From: Geodermatophilus pulveris
GTDB lineage: Bacteria; Actinomycetota; Actinomycetes; Mycobacteriales; Geodermatophilaceae
NCBI RefSeq assembly: GCF_900188375.1
Contig: NZ_FZOO01000014.1
Span: 1-57,400 of the forward strand
DNA: 57,400 bases
Direction: 5' to 3'
In this document: positions 16,365 through 25,070 of the stretch, one piece after another
Position numbering within the stretch: position 1 is the first letter of the stretch
Layout: each line of letters starts with the position of its first letter
Made by a program: the position numbers and the translations under genes
Notes under the pieces: generated by a model
What the model saw: the letters and a program-made list of their open reading frames with translations, nothing else
What the model was told of the DNA's origin: nothing
Database searches by the model: none

Positions 16365-18401
16365 ATGGCACGGTCCCGGAGCGGTTCCCCCGACCCCCGG
16401 AGGCGCGCGGTCGTCGGCCTGCTGCTGGCGCTCCCCGCCACCGGCGCGCTGGTGGCCGCGCTGCTGGTGCCCTGGGTCGTCGGGCCCGGCCTGGCGGCCA
16501 GTTCGTCGGCCTCGCTGCTCGCGCCGCTGCCCGTCGAGCTGACCGACGCCACCAAGCCGGGCAACACCGTCGTCCTCGCCGCTGACGGGTCGGTGATCAC
16601 CTACTTCTACCGGGACAACCGGACGCCGGTGACCGCCGACCGGATCGCCGACGTCATGGAGCAGGCGCTGGTCGACATCGAGGACGAGCGCTTCTACGAG
16701 CACAACGGGCTGGACGTGCAGGGGACGGCGCGGGCGCTGGTGCGCAACGTGAGCTCCGGCGGCGTGCAGGAGGGCGGCTCGACGATCACCCAGCAGCTGG
16801 TCAAGCAGACGCTGCTGCAGACCGCCGTCACCGCCGAGGAGCGGGCGGCGGCCACCGAGCAGACGGTGGGCCGCAAGCTGCGCGAGGCCCGGCTCGCCCT
16901 GGCGTTGGAGGAGACCTACGCCAAGGAGGAGATCCTCACCCGCTACCTGAACACGGTGTACTTCGGCGAGGGCGCCTACGGCGTCCAGGCCGCGGCGCAG
17001 GCCTACTTCGGCGTGGACGCCGCCGACCTGGACCTGCCGCAGGCCGCGATGCTCGCCGGCCTGGTGCAGACCCCCGCGGCCGACAGCCCGCTGGTCGACC
17101 CCGACCGGGCCCGGGAGCGGCGCAACGTGGTGCTGGGGCGGATGCACGCCCGGGGGCACATCACCGACGCCCAGCTGGCCGAGATCTCCGCCCAGCCGGT
17201 GCAGACCGCCCCGGCGCCGGCGCCGCCCAACGGCTGCGCCGGCGCGGTCATCGGCGGGTTCTTCTGCGACTTCCTGCAGCAGCACCTCGTCGGCACCCTC
17301 GGGGTGACCCAGGAGCAGCTGGAGACCGGCGGGCTCACCATCCGCACGACGATGCGGGCGGACCTGCAGCGCTCCGCGGACGCCGCCGTGCTGGCCACCC
17401 AGCCGATGGGTGACCCGGTGGCCGCCATGTTCACCGCGGTCGAGCCGGGCACCGGGGCGGTGCTGGCGATGAGCGCCAACCGGGTCTTCGGCTACGACGT
17501 CGACGACCCGGCGCAGGAGTCGCTGAACCTCAACGTGGCCGCCAGCAAGGGCTCCGGCTCCACGTACAAGGTCTTCGTGGCCACCGCGGCACTGGAGCGG
17601 GGCCTGCCGCCCACGCACACGCTCACCGCGCCGGAGCCGTACACCTCGCGGGTGTACCGCAACGGCCTGGAGCCGTACACGGTGGGCAACGTCGGCGACT
17701 CGATCCCGGCCCGGCTGAGCATGCACGAGGCGCTGGTCCGCTCGTCCAACACCTACTTCGTGGCCCTGGAGGACGAGCTGGGCAGCGTGGAGGGGCCGGT
17801 GCGGGTGGCGCAGCGGCTGGGCCTGACCTCCCTGGACTCGGTCGCCGACCAGGTGGTCGCCGAGAACCGCGGCTCGTTCACCCTCGGCCCGGAGGCGACC
17901 AGCCCGCTGGCTCTGGCCAGCGCCTACTCCACGCTGGCCGCCAACGGCACCCGGTGCACCCCGGTCCCCGTCGTGGAGGTGCTGGACCGCGACGGGCGGC
18001 CGCTGACCCGCGCCGACGGCAGCCCGCTGGGCACCGGGGCGTCCTGCACCCCGGAGGTGGTCTCGCCGCAGATCGCCACCACGGTCAACCAGATGCTGGT
18101 CAGCGGGTCCACGGCGCCGTACGGCACCGGCCGGCGGGCCGCCATCCCCGGGCACCAGGTCGCCACCAAGACCGGCACCGCCCAGGACCGCGCCTCGGTC
18201 TCCTTCGTCGGCTCCACCCCGCGGTACACCGCCAGCGTCATGCTGTTCAACCCCACGGCCAACGAGGACGTCGGCGGGTACGGCGGCAGCCGCGGCGGGC
18301 AGATCTGGCACGACGCGTTCCTGCCGATCCTGTCCGCGGAGGAGCCGGTCCCGTTCCCGCCGCCGGGCATCCCCCTCCCGCCGCTACCGGGCGCCGGGTG
18401 A
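16365..18401 (+). CDS. Bifunctional class A penicillin-binding protein
   Basis: This 678-residue peptidoglycan synthase has a short cytoplasmic head and one membrane anchor (about 15-40). The extracellular GT51 glycosyltransferase domain (about 60-250) has the EDERFYEH motif near 108 and GGSTITQQLVKQ near 138. The transpeptidase domain (about 330-650) has the nucleophile motif STYK near 399, SSN near 460 and KTGT near 601. It polymerises lipid II and cross-links stem peptides. The ATG has GAGG six bases upstream. There is no long C-terminal PASTA tail; the protein ends in a Pro-rich PPPGIPLPPLPGAG stretch. Its last 18 bases overlap the 3' end of the convergent GMC gene. Confidence 0.93.
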   Translation: MARSRSGSPDPRRRAVVGLLLALPATGALVAALLVPWVVGPGLAASSSASLLAPLPVELTDATKPGNTVVLAADGSVITYFYRDNRTPVTADRIADVMEQALVDIEDERFYEHNGLDVQGTARALVRNVSSGGVQEGGSTITQQLVKQTLLQTAVTAEERAAATEQTVGRKLREARLALALEETYAKEEILTRYLNTVYFGEGAYGVQAAAQAYFGVDAADLDLPQAAMLAGLVQTPAADSPLVDPDRARERRNVVLGRMHARGHITDAQLAEISAQPVQTAPAPAPPNGCAGAVIGGFFCDFLQQHLVGTLGVTQEQLETGGLTIRTTMRADLQRSADAAVLATQPMGDPVAAMFTAVEPGTGAVLAMSANRVFGYDVDDPAQESLNLNVAASKGSGSTYKVFVATAALERGLPPTHTLTAPEPYTSRVYRNGLEPYTVGNVGDSIPARLSMHEALVRSSNTYFVALEDELGSVEGPVRVAQRLGLTSLDSVADQVVAENRGSFTLGPEATSPLALASAYSTLAANGTRCTPVPVVEVLDRDGRPLTRADGSPLGTGASCTPEVVSPQIATTVNQMLVSGSTAPYGTGRRAAIPGHQVATKTGTAQDRASVSFVGSTPRYTASVMLFNPTANEDVGGYGGSRGGQIWHDAFLPILSAEEPVPFPPPGIPLPPLPGAG

Positions 18402-20009
18402 CCCTCGGCGGGTCATGAGCTCCGCGGCGCGCTCGCCGATCGCGACCGCGGTCGCCGCCGGGCCGCGCGAGGTCACCGTGGGCATCACCGAGGTGTCGAC
18501 CACCCGCAGCCCCACGACGCCACGCACCCGCAGGTGCTGGTCGACGACGGCGCCCGGGTCGCCGTCGGGCCCCATCCGCGCCGTCCCGGCCAGGTGGACG
18601 GCGGTGGCGATGGACCGGCGGATCCAGCGGTCCAGCTCCCGGTCGTCGCGCAGCACGTCGTCGGGCAGCCCGCTCCGCCCGGCGACCAGCGGGGCCATCG
18701 CGCGCGTCCGCAGCAGCTCGGCGGCCAGCCGCACCCCCTGGCGCATCCGCCGCCGGTCGGAGTCGGTGGTCAGGTACCGGTACTCCAGCCGGGGCTGCAC
18801 GCGCGGGTCGGTGCCGGTCAGGGTGAGCCGGCCGCGGCTGTCCTCCCGCTGCAGTCCCACGCCGAGGAACAGGTCGTCGCGGCGGCGGGCGGTGTCCAGC
18901 AGCCGGTGCGGCGACGTCCCGCGCAGCGCGCGCAGCGTGGCCCCCGGCCGGCGCAGCACCCGGGCCACCGCCGTCGAGGTGCGCGGCGCCACCACCCGGC
19001 TGAACGGCTTGAGCCAGGGCAGCACCTCGAGGTCGCCGGGGACGGCGGAGCCGTCGGCGGTGGCGTTGAGGACGCCGGACAGCGGGTGCAGGTCCCGCGG
19101 CATGGGCAGCCGACGGGCCGGGCGCCAGGTGACGTAGACGTCGGGGTGGTCGGTGCAGTCCGCCCCCACCCCGGGCACGTCAGCCACCACCTCGACGCCG
19201 AGCGCGCGCAGGTGGTCGGCCGGGCCGATGCCCGACAGCAGCAGCAGGTGCGGCGAGCCGACCGCGCCGGCGGCGAGCACGACCTCCGCAGCGCGCACCA
19301 CGCCGTCGTCGGTCTGCACGCCGACCGCCCGGCCGCCCTCGACCACCACCCGGCGCACCGGCACGCCGCCGCGCACGGTCAGCCCCGGGTGCCCGCGGCG
19401 CGGGGACAGGTAGGCCATCGCGGTGTTCACCCGCACCCCGCCGGCCACGTTGAGCGGCACCGGCCCCCAGCCGGGCGGCCCGTCGGCGTTCTTGTCCGGC
19501 TCCTCCGGGAAGCCCAGCTCGGCGGCCGCGGCACCGAGCGCGTCGGCCAGCGGGTGCCCGGGGCGCGGTCGCTGCACCGGCACCGGGCCGCCGGTGCCGT
19601 GGCCGGGGCGGTCGCCGAGGTCCCGGTCGTCCTCCAGCCGGACGAAGGAGCGCAGCAGCGCGTCGTGGGACCACAGGTCGTTGCCCGCTGCGGCCCAGCC
19701 GTCCAGGTCCGACCGGGTGCCACGGATGAAGTAGCCGCCGTTGAGCGCGCTCGACCCGCCGGCCACCCGGCCGCGCGGCACCGGGGAGGTCACCTCGTCG
19801 GTGAGGACGCCGGTGAGGTCCCAGTTGGCCGGGTGGCCGGGGACGGCGGCGGCCATGCGGGCGGCGTCGCGCAGGTCGGGCGGGAACTCGGCGTGGTCGG
19901 CGCCGGCCTCCAGCACCAGCACCCGCCGTCCGGCGTCGGCCAGCCGCGCGGCCAGCGGGGCGCCGGACGTGCCGGCGCCCACCACGACGACGTCCCACTC
20001 GGTGCTCAC
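18384..20009 (-). CDS. GMC-family FAD oxidoreductase
   Basis: This 541-residue flavoprotein starts with the FAD dinucleotide fold VVVVGAGTSGAPLAARLA (8-25). It carries the GMC signature GGSSALNGGYFIRG near 82, VVLAAGAVGSPHLLLLSGIG near 245, and a C-terminal VHLAGTARMG with the probable catalytic His near 470. The usual Asn/His partner motif reads SRGPAATA. It should oxidise an alcohol group and pass electrons to oxygen or another acceptor. MftG-type GMC proteins of actinobacteria look similar, but no mycofactocin genes are nearby. GTG is the start. The downstream end overlaps the PBP gene tail to tail. Confidence 0.85.
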   Translation of the reverse strand: MSTEWDVVVVGAGTSGAPLAARLADAGRRVLVLEAGADHAEFPPDLRDAARMAAAVPGHPANWDLTGVLTDEVTSPVPRGRVAGGSSALNGGYFIRGTRSDLDGWAAAGNDLWSHDALLRSFVRLEDDRDLGDRPGHGTGGPVPVQRPRPGHPLADALGAAAAELGFPEEPDKNADGPPGWGPVPLNVAGGVRVNTAMAYLSPRRGHPGLTVRGGVPVRRVVVEGGRAVGVQTDDGVVRAAEVVLAAGAVGSPHLLLLSGIGPADHLRALGVEVVADVPGVGADCTDHPDVYVTWRPARRLPMPRDLHPLSGVLNATADGSAVPGDLEVLPWLKPFSRVVAPRTSTAVARVLRRPGATLRALRGTSPHRLLDTARRRDDLFLGVGLQREDSRGRLTLTGTDPRVQPRLEYRYLTTDSDRRRMRQGVRLAAELLRTRAMAPLVAGRSGLPDDVLRDDRELDRWIRRSIATAVHLAGTARMGPDGDPGAVVDQHLRVRGVVGLRVVDTSVMPTVTSRGPAATAVAIGERAAELMTRRGSPGAR

Positions 20010-20052
20010 AGCCCGAGCACCGCGGGCAGGTCCAGCCGCACCACCGCAACGG

Positions 20053-20919
20053 TCACGGCAGGGACACCCGGTCGCCGTCCAGCACCACGTGCCCCTCCGC
20101 GGCGAGCTTGGCCAGCGTCGCCCGGGTCGACTGGGCCGCCGCCGGCCACAGCTCCCGCGGCACGTCGGCGTAGACGTCGGCCACCAGCGCGTCGACGGTG
20201 CCGGCGCCGCGCACCATCGCGGCGAGCAGCTGCTGCTCCCGGAACGCCCGGTGGTCCAGGTAGAAGTCCAGCACCGCTCCGGGGTCCTGCGTCAGCTCCG
20301 GCCCGTGCCCGCAGTACAGCGCGCTCGGGCCGAGGTCGTGCACCCGCCGCAGCGAGGCCAGGTAGGCCAGCACGTCGCCCTCGGGGTGGCTCACCACCGA
20401 CGTCCCGCGGCCCAGCACGTGGTCGCCGACCAGGACCGCGCCGGACTCCAGCCGGAAGGCCAGGTGGTCGCCCGTGTGCCCGGGCGTGGGGACGACGCCG
20501 ATCTGCGTCCCGGCCAGCGCCAGCCGCTCCCCCGCCGCCAGGACCCGCCCGGCCGGACCGGCCACCCGGGCGTCGGCGGCGCCGACCTGCGCGCCGAACC
20601 GCTCGCCCCACGGCAGCGCCGCCTCGGCGTGGTCGCCGTGGTGGTGGGTGACCAGGACCGCGACGCAGCGGGCGCCCCGCGCGGCCAGCGCCGCCTCGAC
20701 CGCGGCCAGGTGCGCCGGGTCGTCCGGGCCCGGGTCGACCAGCACGGCCTGCCCGCTGCCCGGGGCGCCGACCAGGTAGCTGTTGGTGCCGTCCAGCGTC
20801 ATCGGCGACGGGTTGGGCGCCAGCACGCGGGTGACCAGTGGTTCCAGCTCCGCCGTCCGCGGCATCGCCCCCGGTGCGTGGAGCTCCCAGGTGCTGCGCG
20901 GGTCGGCCGGGGTGCTCAC
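20053..20919 (-). CDS. Metallo-beta-lactamase-fold hydrolase, LACTB2-like
   Basis: This 288-residue protein has the metal motif THHHGDHAE near 92, a second His in PTPGHTGDH near 145, Asp in LVGDHVLG near 163 and a final His in CGHGPEL near 204. The C-terminal 60 residues look like the winged-helix segment of LACTB2-type proteins, which may cut RNA or thioesters. A TACCGT box (20927-20932) lies seven bases before GTG 20919, so I place a leaderless start there rather than at the GTG three codons upstream. A divergent leaderless gene starts 45 bp away, so the two promoters face each other within about 30 bp. Confidence 0.85.
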   Translation of the reverse strand: MSTPADPRSTWELHAPGAMPRTAELEPLVTRVLAPNPSPMTLDGTNSYLVGAPGSGQAVLVDPGPDDPAHLAAVEAALAARGARCVAVLVTHHHGDHAEAALPWGERFGAQVGAADARVAGPAGRVLAAGERLALAGTQIGVVPTPGHTGDHLAFRLESGAVLVGDHVLGRGTSVVSHPEGDVLAYLASLRRVHDLGPSALYCGHGPELTQDPGAVLDFYLDHRAFREQQLLAAMVRGAGTVDALVADVYADVPRELWPAAAQSTRATLAKLAAEGHVVLDGDRVSLP

Positions 20920-20963
20920 GTCCGGCACGGTAGCCGCCGGCGGCCGCGGCTACCGTCGGGCGC

Positions 20964-21473
20964 ATGCGCTCCCCCGCGGCCCTGCTCCGCCCGGCGCTCG
21001 CCGCCGCCGCCGTCGTCCTGCTCACCGCGTGCGGCGGGTCGGGCGAGAGCGACCCGGACGCGGCACCGGGCACGCCGGCCCCGGCGGCGTCGTCGTCCGC
21101 GCCGGCCGGCAGCGCCGCGCCGGACCCGGCCGCCCAGGCCTTCTGCGGGGAGCTCACCAGCGCCTTCACCGAGCTGCAGGGCGCGCTCGGCCTGGCCGCC
21201 CCGGAGGACGTCGCCGGCCGGCTGCCGGAGGTGCTCACCCGGCTGGAGCGGGTCGAGGCGCCGGCCGGCATCGCCGCCGACTGGGCCGCGCTGCTCGACG
21301 GGCTGGGCCGGCTCGCCGACACCGCCGGCACCCTCGACCTCGGCACCCCGGAGGGACGGCAGGCCTACGCGCAGGCGGAGGCGGAGATCGGCCAGGAGCT
21401 CGTCCCGGCGCAGTCCGCGCTGACCGACTACGTGGGCGCCAACTGCGGGCTCACCTCGGCGTCCCCGACCTGA
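20964..21473 (+). CDS. Lipoprotein of unknown function
   Basis: This 169-residue protein has a lipoprotein signal ending VLLTACGGS (Cys near 23) and a Ser/Pro/Ala linker to about residue 52. The mature part is a mostly helical domain of about 115 residues with two cysteines (AQAFCGELTSAF and GANCGLTS), which might form a disulfide. I recognise no named family. TACCGT (20951-20956) lies seven bases before the ATG, a leaderless promoter arranged back to back with that of the metallo-beta-lactamase gene. Confidence 0.8.
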   Translation: MRSPAALLRPALAAAAVVLLTACGGSGESDPDAAPGTPAPAASSSAPAGSAAPDPAAQAFCGELTSAFTELQGALGLAAPEDVAGRLPEVLTRLERVEAPAGIAADWAALLDGLGRLADTAGTLDLGTPEGRQAYAQAEAEIGQELVPAQSALTDYVGANCGLTSASPT

Positions 21474-21482
21474 CCCGCCTCC

Positions 21483-21556
21483 CGACGATCATGGACGTCG
21501 GGAGGCGACACCCCGCTGTCGACGGGTGTGTCGCGTCCCGGGCGCCATGATCGTCG
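21483..21556. repeat. 74-bp interrupted inverted repeat between convergent genes
   Basis: CGACGATCATGG (21483-21494) is the exact reverse complement of CCATGATCGTCG (21545-21556). Inside, CGGGAGGCGACAC and GTGTCGCGTCCCG pair with one mismatch. The element forms an extended stem of roughly 30 bp with one four-base internal loop. It sits between the stop codons of a lipoprotein gene and an M23 peptidase gene. It can act as a two-way terminator, and its size and sequence also resemble a REP-type mobile palindrome. Confidence 0.8.
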
Positions 21557-21590
21557 CGCCGGGCACCTCCGCGGCGGTCCCGAGGCCGGG

Positions 21591-22970
21591 TCAGCAGCCG
21601 CTGATGGAGGCGCCGCGGGCGCGCAGCCACGGCACCGGGTCGACCTGCCCGCCGTGCAGCGCCCCGCCCGGGTGCACCTCGAAGTGCAGGTGCGGGCCGG
21701 TGGACTGGCCGCGGTTGCCGACCGTGGCGATCCGCTCCCCGGCGACGACCCGCTCACCGGCGCCGACGAAGTACTCGTTGACGTGCCCGTAGACGGTGAC
21801 CGCGCCGTCGTCCCCGCGCAGGTAGACCGCGTAGCCGAAGCCGGTGGCCGTGCCGGCCCGCGCCACGACGCCGGAGTGCGCGGCGTAGATGGGCGTGCCG
21901 ATCGGGGCGGCGATGTCCACGCCGCCGTGCAGCGTGCCCCAGCGCATCCCGTAGCAGCTGGAGGTGCGGCCGGAGGTCGGCGTGACGTAGGGGCCCGACC
22001 CGCCGGACCCGGCCGACGAGCCGGACGACGAGGACGACGAGCTGCTGGCGCCGGAGCTCTGGCTGCGGGCGGCGGCGCGGGCGGCGGCGGCGTTCGCGGC
22101 GGCCTCCTCCTCGGCGCGGCGGGCGGCCGCGGCGGCGGCGGCCTCCTCGGCGGCCTTCTGGGCCTGCCACTGCTGGAAGGCGTCGCGGGCACCCTGCAGG
22201 CGCAGCAGCTCGATCTCGGCGGCCTGCAGCTGCGTCTCGTAGTCGGCCTTCTGCGCGGCGACCTGGTCGTAGGCGGCGCGCTGGGCGGCCAGCTGCCGGT
22301 CGGCCTCGGCCTTGGCGGCGGACGCGGCGGCCTCGGCCTGCGCGGTCTTGTCGCGGGCGGCGCGGGCCGCGGAGTCGGCGTTGGCCTGCTGCACGCGGGC
22401 GACCTCGAGCTGGCCGAGCACGTCGAGGTGGTTGGCCGAGACGTAGTCGAGCATGGCGGCGGTCTGGACCAGCTCGGCCGGCCCGTCGGCGTCCAGCAGC
22501 GCGGCGGCCGTGGAGAGGGTGTTGCCGTTCATGTAGCTGTCGCGGGAGAAGCCGGCGATCCGCGCCATGGCCGCGTCGACGGCGGCGACCGCGGCCTCCA
22601 GCTCCAGCGCCGTCCGCGCGGCCTCGGCCTGCGCCTGGGCGAGGGCCTCCTCGGCGGCGAGGTAGGCGGTGCCCGCGGCCTCGGCCTGGTAGGCGTAGCG
22701 CTCCAGCTCGGACTCCGCCTGGGCCAGCAGCGCGCCGATCCGGCCGACCTCCGCGGCGGCGGCGTCCTGCGCCGACTGCGCCTGCCCGAGCTGCTCGTCG
22801 CTGGGGTTGGGCGGCGGCTCGGGGGCGGCGCTCACGGGGGCGGCGCCGGTGAGCACCACCGTCGCGGTGAGGACGCCGGCGAGCAGGCCCTGCACCACGC
22901 GGGCGCCCGGGCGGCGGTGCGCGACCGGTGCGGTCCCGCGCGTACGCCGGCGAGGACGGCTGTGCAGCAT
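21591..22970 (-). CDS. Secreted M23 metallopeptidase with coiled-coil stalk
   Basis: This 459-residue cell-wall hydrolase has a signal peptide (about 1-49, ending APVSAAPE). A long Ala/Glu/Gln-rich coiled coil follows (about 55-315), then a Ser/Gly linker (about 320-345) and a C-terminal LytM/M23 domain. Zinc ligands are visible in LHGGVDIAAP near 347 and GPHLHFEV near 426. Such EnvC-like or RipA-neighbour architectures cut peptidoglycan cross-links, often at division, with the coiled coil controlling access. ATG 22970 has GGGAG five bases upstream. The 190-bp leader contains GTGACgatGTCAC (23011-23023). I looked for a c-di-AMP riboswitch pattern there and did not find one. Confidence 0.9.
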   Translation of the reverse strand: MLHSRPRRRTRGTAPVAHRRPGARVVQGLLAGVLTATVVLTGAAPVSAAPEPPPNPSDEQLGQAQSAQDAAAAEVGRIGALLAQAESELERYAYQAEAAGTAYLAAEEALAQAQAEAARTALELEAAVAAVDAAMARIAGFSRDSYMNGNTLSTAAALLDADGPAELVQTAAMLDYVSANHLDVLGQLEVARVQQANADSAARAARDKTAQAEAAASAAKAEADRQLAAQRAAYDQVAAQKADYETQLQAAEIELLRLQGARDAFQQWQAQKAAEEAAAAAAARRAEEEAAANAAAARAAARSQSSGASSSSSSSSGSSAGSGGSGPYVTPTSGRTSSCYGMRWGTLHGGVDIAAPIGTPIYAAHSGVVARAGTATGFGYAVYLRGDDGAVTVYGHVNEYFVGAGERVVAGERIATVGNRGQSTGPHLHFEVHPGGALHGGQVDPVPWLRARGASISGC

Positions 22971-23097
22971 GTCGCTCCCAGGGGAAGGGGTGCATCGGGG
23001 CCGACCGAGCGTGACGATGTCACACCGCTCCCGCACGTCGCCACGCGGCCCGGCGGGCACACGGGGCACTCGGCCCACTCCTGTCCCTCTTCTTCTC

Positions 23098-23115
23098 GTC
23101 ACCCACACGGGTGAC
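23098..23115 (-). terminator. Hairpin downstream of GntR gene
   Basis: GTCACCC (23098-23104) pairs with GGGTGAC (23109-23115) around ACAC. It lies 48 bp beyond the GntR stop codon on the minus strand, in the leader of the M23 gene. Confidence 0.5.
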
Positions 23116-23162
23116 CTTGAGGCCTGCGCGCGACCAATTCCCGCAGCGCTCCGCGGGCGGGC

Positions 23163-23891
23163 TCAGCGGCCGACGAGCGTCGTCTCGAAGTCGTACCGCG
23201 AGGCCCGGTAGAGGTGGTGCCCGTACTCGACGGCCGTCCCCTGGTCGTCGAAGGCGGTGCGCTGCATCGTGAGCAGCGCCGAGCGCGGGGGCTCGTCGAG
23301 CAGCCGGGCCTCCTCGGCCCGGGCCAGCCGCGCGCCGATGCGCTGGTGGGCGACCCGCAGGTGCACGCCGTTCGTCCGCAGGTACTGGTAGAGGCCCCGC
23401 TCGGAGAGCTCCTCCGCGGTCGGGTGGAACCGGCCCGGGAGGTGGTTGGTCATGAGCGCCAGCGGCTCGCCGTGCGAGCGCCGCAGCCGGCGGACGACGA
23501 CGACCTCCTCGCCCTCCGGCAGGTCGAGCTCCCCGGCCACGTCGGCGGGGGCCGGCACCCGTTCCAGCGAGAGGACCTCCGTGGTCGGCGCCTCGCCGGC
23601 CCGGGCGAGGTCGTCGTAGAGGCTGGTGAGCTCCACCGACCGGCGCACGTGCGGCTGGATCACCTGGGTGCCCACGCCGCGCTTGCGGACCAGCAGCCCC
23701 TTGTCGACCAGCTCCTGCACCGCCCGCCGGACGGTCGGCCGGGACAGGCCGTAGCGCTGCGCCAGCAGCACCTCGTTCTCCAGCTTGGACCCCGACGGCA
23801 GCGCACCCCCGGCGATGGCACCCTCGATCGCCTGGGCGAGCTGGAAGTACAGCGGGGTGGGGCTCGATCGGTCGATCTCGAAGGTCAGCAC
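23163..23891 (-). CDS. GntR-family transcription regulator (HutC/UTRA type), candidate inositol repressor
   Basis: This 242-residue protein has an N-terminal winged helix-turn-helix (about 8-75; LENEVLLAQRYGLSRPTVRRA near 37-57) and a C-terminal UTRA ligand domain (about 90-240; LALMTNHLPGRFHP near 155). HutC-type regulators bind small sugar or acid effectors and leave DNA. The GTG at 23891 has AGGAGG six bases upstream. It is transcribed away from iolC across a 216-bp gap that holds an AT-rich dyad. Its job is therefore probably to repress the iol operon and itself until an inositol breakdown product appears. In Corynebacterium the inositol regulator IolR is also a GntR protein. Confidence 0.88.
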   Translation of the reverse strand: MLTFEIDRSSPTPLYFQLAQAIEGAIAGGALPSGSKLENEVLLAQRYGLSRPTVRRAVQELVDKGLLVRKRGVGTQVIQPHVRRSVELTSLYDDLARAGEAPTTEVLSLERVPAPADVAGELDLPEGEEVVVVRRLRRSHGEPLALMTNHLPGRFHPTAEELSERGLYQYLRTNGVHLRVAHQRIGARLARAEEARLLDEPPRSALLTMQRTAFDDQGTAVEYGHHLYRASRYDFETTLVGR

Positions 23892-24004
23892 GCGGGCCTC
23901 CTGGGGAGCGGGCGCCGCGCGGGGGCCCGGCCGGGGTCCCGGCCATGGTCGCACCTCCACGGGCCCTGCCGTCCTCCCCCGTCGAGGCATCCCGTCATCA
24001 TCAG

Positions 24005-24040
24005 GTGCGTATGCACTTATGTCTTTACAAAGTATTGACA
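24005..24040. promoter_or_regulatory. Candidate iol operator and promoter
   Basis: The only AT-rich patch in this divergent gap contains a 21-bp imperfect dyad. The left half TGTCTTTACA (24020-24029) and right half AGTATTGACA (24031-24040) flank a central A. Seven of ten positions are symmetric. The left half fits the published Corynebacterium IolR motif KGWCHTRACA at nine of ten positions. TTGACA (24035-24040) may be a -35 box for iolC. A second dyad, GTGC-gtat-GCAC (24005-24016), lies next to it. Confidence 0.6.
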
Positions 24041-24107
24041 GGGCAGTGTGTCCCGGAGCACAGTCGTCGGCGGGCCGGAACGACGACGCAGGGGGGACCG
24101 GAGAGCC

Positions 24108-25070
24108 GTGACAGACGCCCGGGACGTGCTGGTGATGGGACGCAGCGGGGTGGACGTCTACCCCCTGCAGGTCGGCGTCGGGCTGGAGGACGTCGAGACG
24201 TTCGGGAAGTTCCTCGGCGGCAGCGCGGCCAACGTGGCGGTCGCCGCGGCCCGGCTCGGCCACGCCACCGCCCTCGTGACCGGCGTCGGCGACGACCCGT
24301 TCGGCCGCTTCGTGCGGCGCGCGCTGCGCGACCTCGGCGTCGACGACGCACTCGTGGTGGTCGACCCGGCCCACCCCACGCCGGTCACCTTCTGCGAGAT
24401 CTTCCCGCCCGACGACTTCCCGCTGTACTTCTACCGCCGCCCCAAGGCGCCGGACCTCCAGCTGACACCCGCGGACCTGGACCCGGCCGCGGTCCGGGAC
24501 GCCGGGCTGTTCTGGGCCACGGTCACCGGCCTGTCGGAGGAGCCCAGCCGGTCGGCCCACCACGCGGCCTGGGAGGCCCGGGGGCGCCGTCGGCACACCG
24601 TGCTCGACCTGGACTACCGGCCGGCGTTCTGGTCCTCCCGCGAGGAGGCGACCGCGCAGGTGCAGGCCGCCCTCGCCCACGTGACCGTCGCCGTCGGCAA
24701 CCGGGAGGAGTGCGAGGTGGCGGTGGGCGAGACCGACCCCGAGCGCGCCGCGGACGCCCTGCTGGACGCCGGGATCGAGCTCGCCGTCGTCAAGCAGGGG
24801 CCCCGCGGGGTGCTCGGCAAGACGCGCACCGAACGGGTCGTCGTCCCCCCCACGCCGGTCGAGGTGGTCAACGGGCTCGGGGCGGGCGACGCCTTCGGCG
24901 GCTCGCTGGCCCACGGCCTGCTCACCGGGCTGCCGCTGGAGCGGCTGCTGCGCAACGCCAACGCCGCCGGAGCCATCGTCGCCTCGCGACTGGAGTGCTC
25001 CACCGCCATGCCGACCGCCGCCGAGATCGAGCAGCACGTCGCCGCGTCCCTGGAGAGCACCCGTGTCTGA
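24108..25070 (+). CDS. iolC: 5-dehydro-2-deoxygluconokinase
   Basis: This 320-residue PfkB-family kinase should phosphorylate 2-deoxy-5-keto-gluconate at position 6, the fifth step of myo-inositol breakdown. The substrate-side motif GGSAANVAVAAARLG is near 38-52. The ATP and catalytic motif NGLGAGDAFGG, with the base Asp, is near 256. EIFPPDDFPLYFYRRPKAPD near 98 is typical of IolC. GTG 24108 follows GGAG at four bases. It is the first gene of an eight- to nine-gene operon, and its last eight bases overlap the next gene. Confidence 0.93.
   Translation: MTDARDVLVMGRSGVDVYPLQVGVGLEDVETFGKFLGGSAANVAVAAARLGHATALVTGVGDDPFGRFVRRALRDLGVDDALVVVDPAHPTPVTFCEIFPPDDFPLYFYRRPKAPDLQLTPADLDPAAVRDAGLFWATVTGLSEEPSRSAHHAAWEARGRRRHTVLDLDYRPAFWSSREEATAQVQAALAHVTVAVGNREECEVAVGETDPERAADALLDAGIELAVVKQGPRGVLGKTRTERVVVPPTPVEVVNGLGAGDAFGGSLAHGLLTGLPLERLLRNANAAGAIVASRLECSTAMPTAAEIEQHVAASLESTRV

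Noticed and set aside
15978..18311. 777-codon open frame antisense to the penicillin-binding protein gene
   Set aside because: It is a long frame caused by high GC; the plus-strand gene has all catalytic motifs and correct codon bias.
23011..23023. GTGACgatGTCAC as a CRP/GlxR site
   Set aside because: The half-site spacing is too short for the TGTGA-N6-TCACA consensus, and no second site is present.
22971..23160. c-di-AMP (ydaO) riboswitch before the M23 peptidase
   Set aside because: Such riboswitches often precede actinobacterial wall hydrolases, but no recognisable conserved core was found in this leader.
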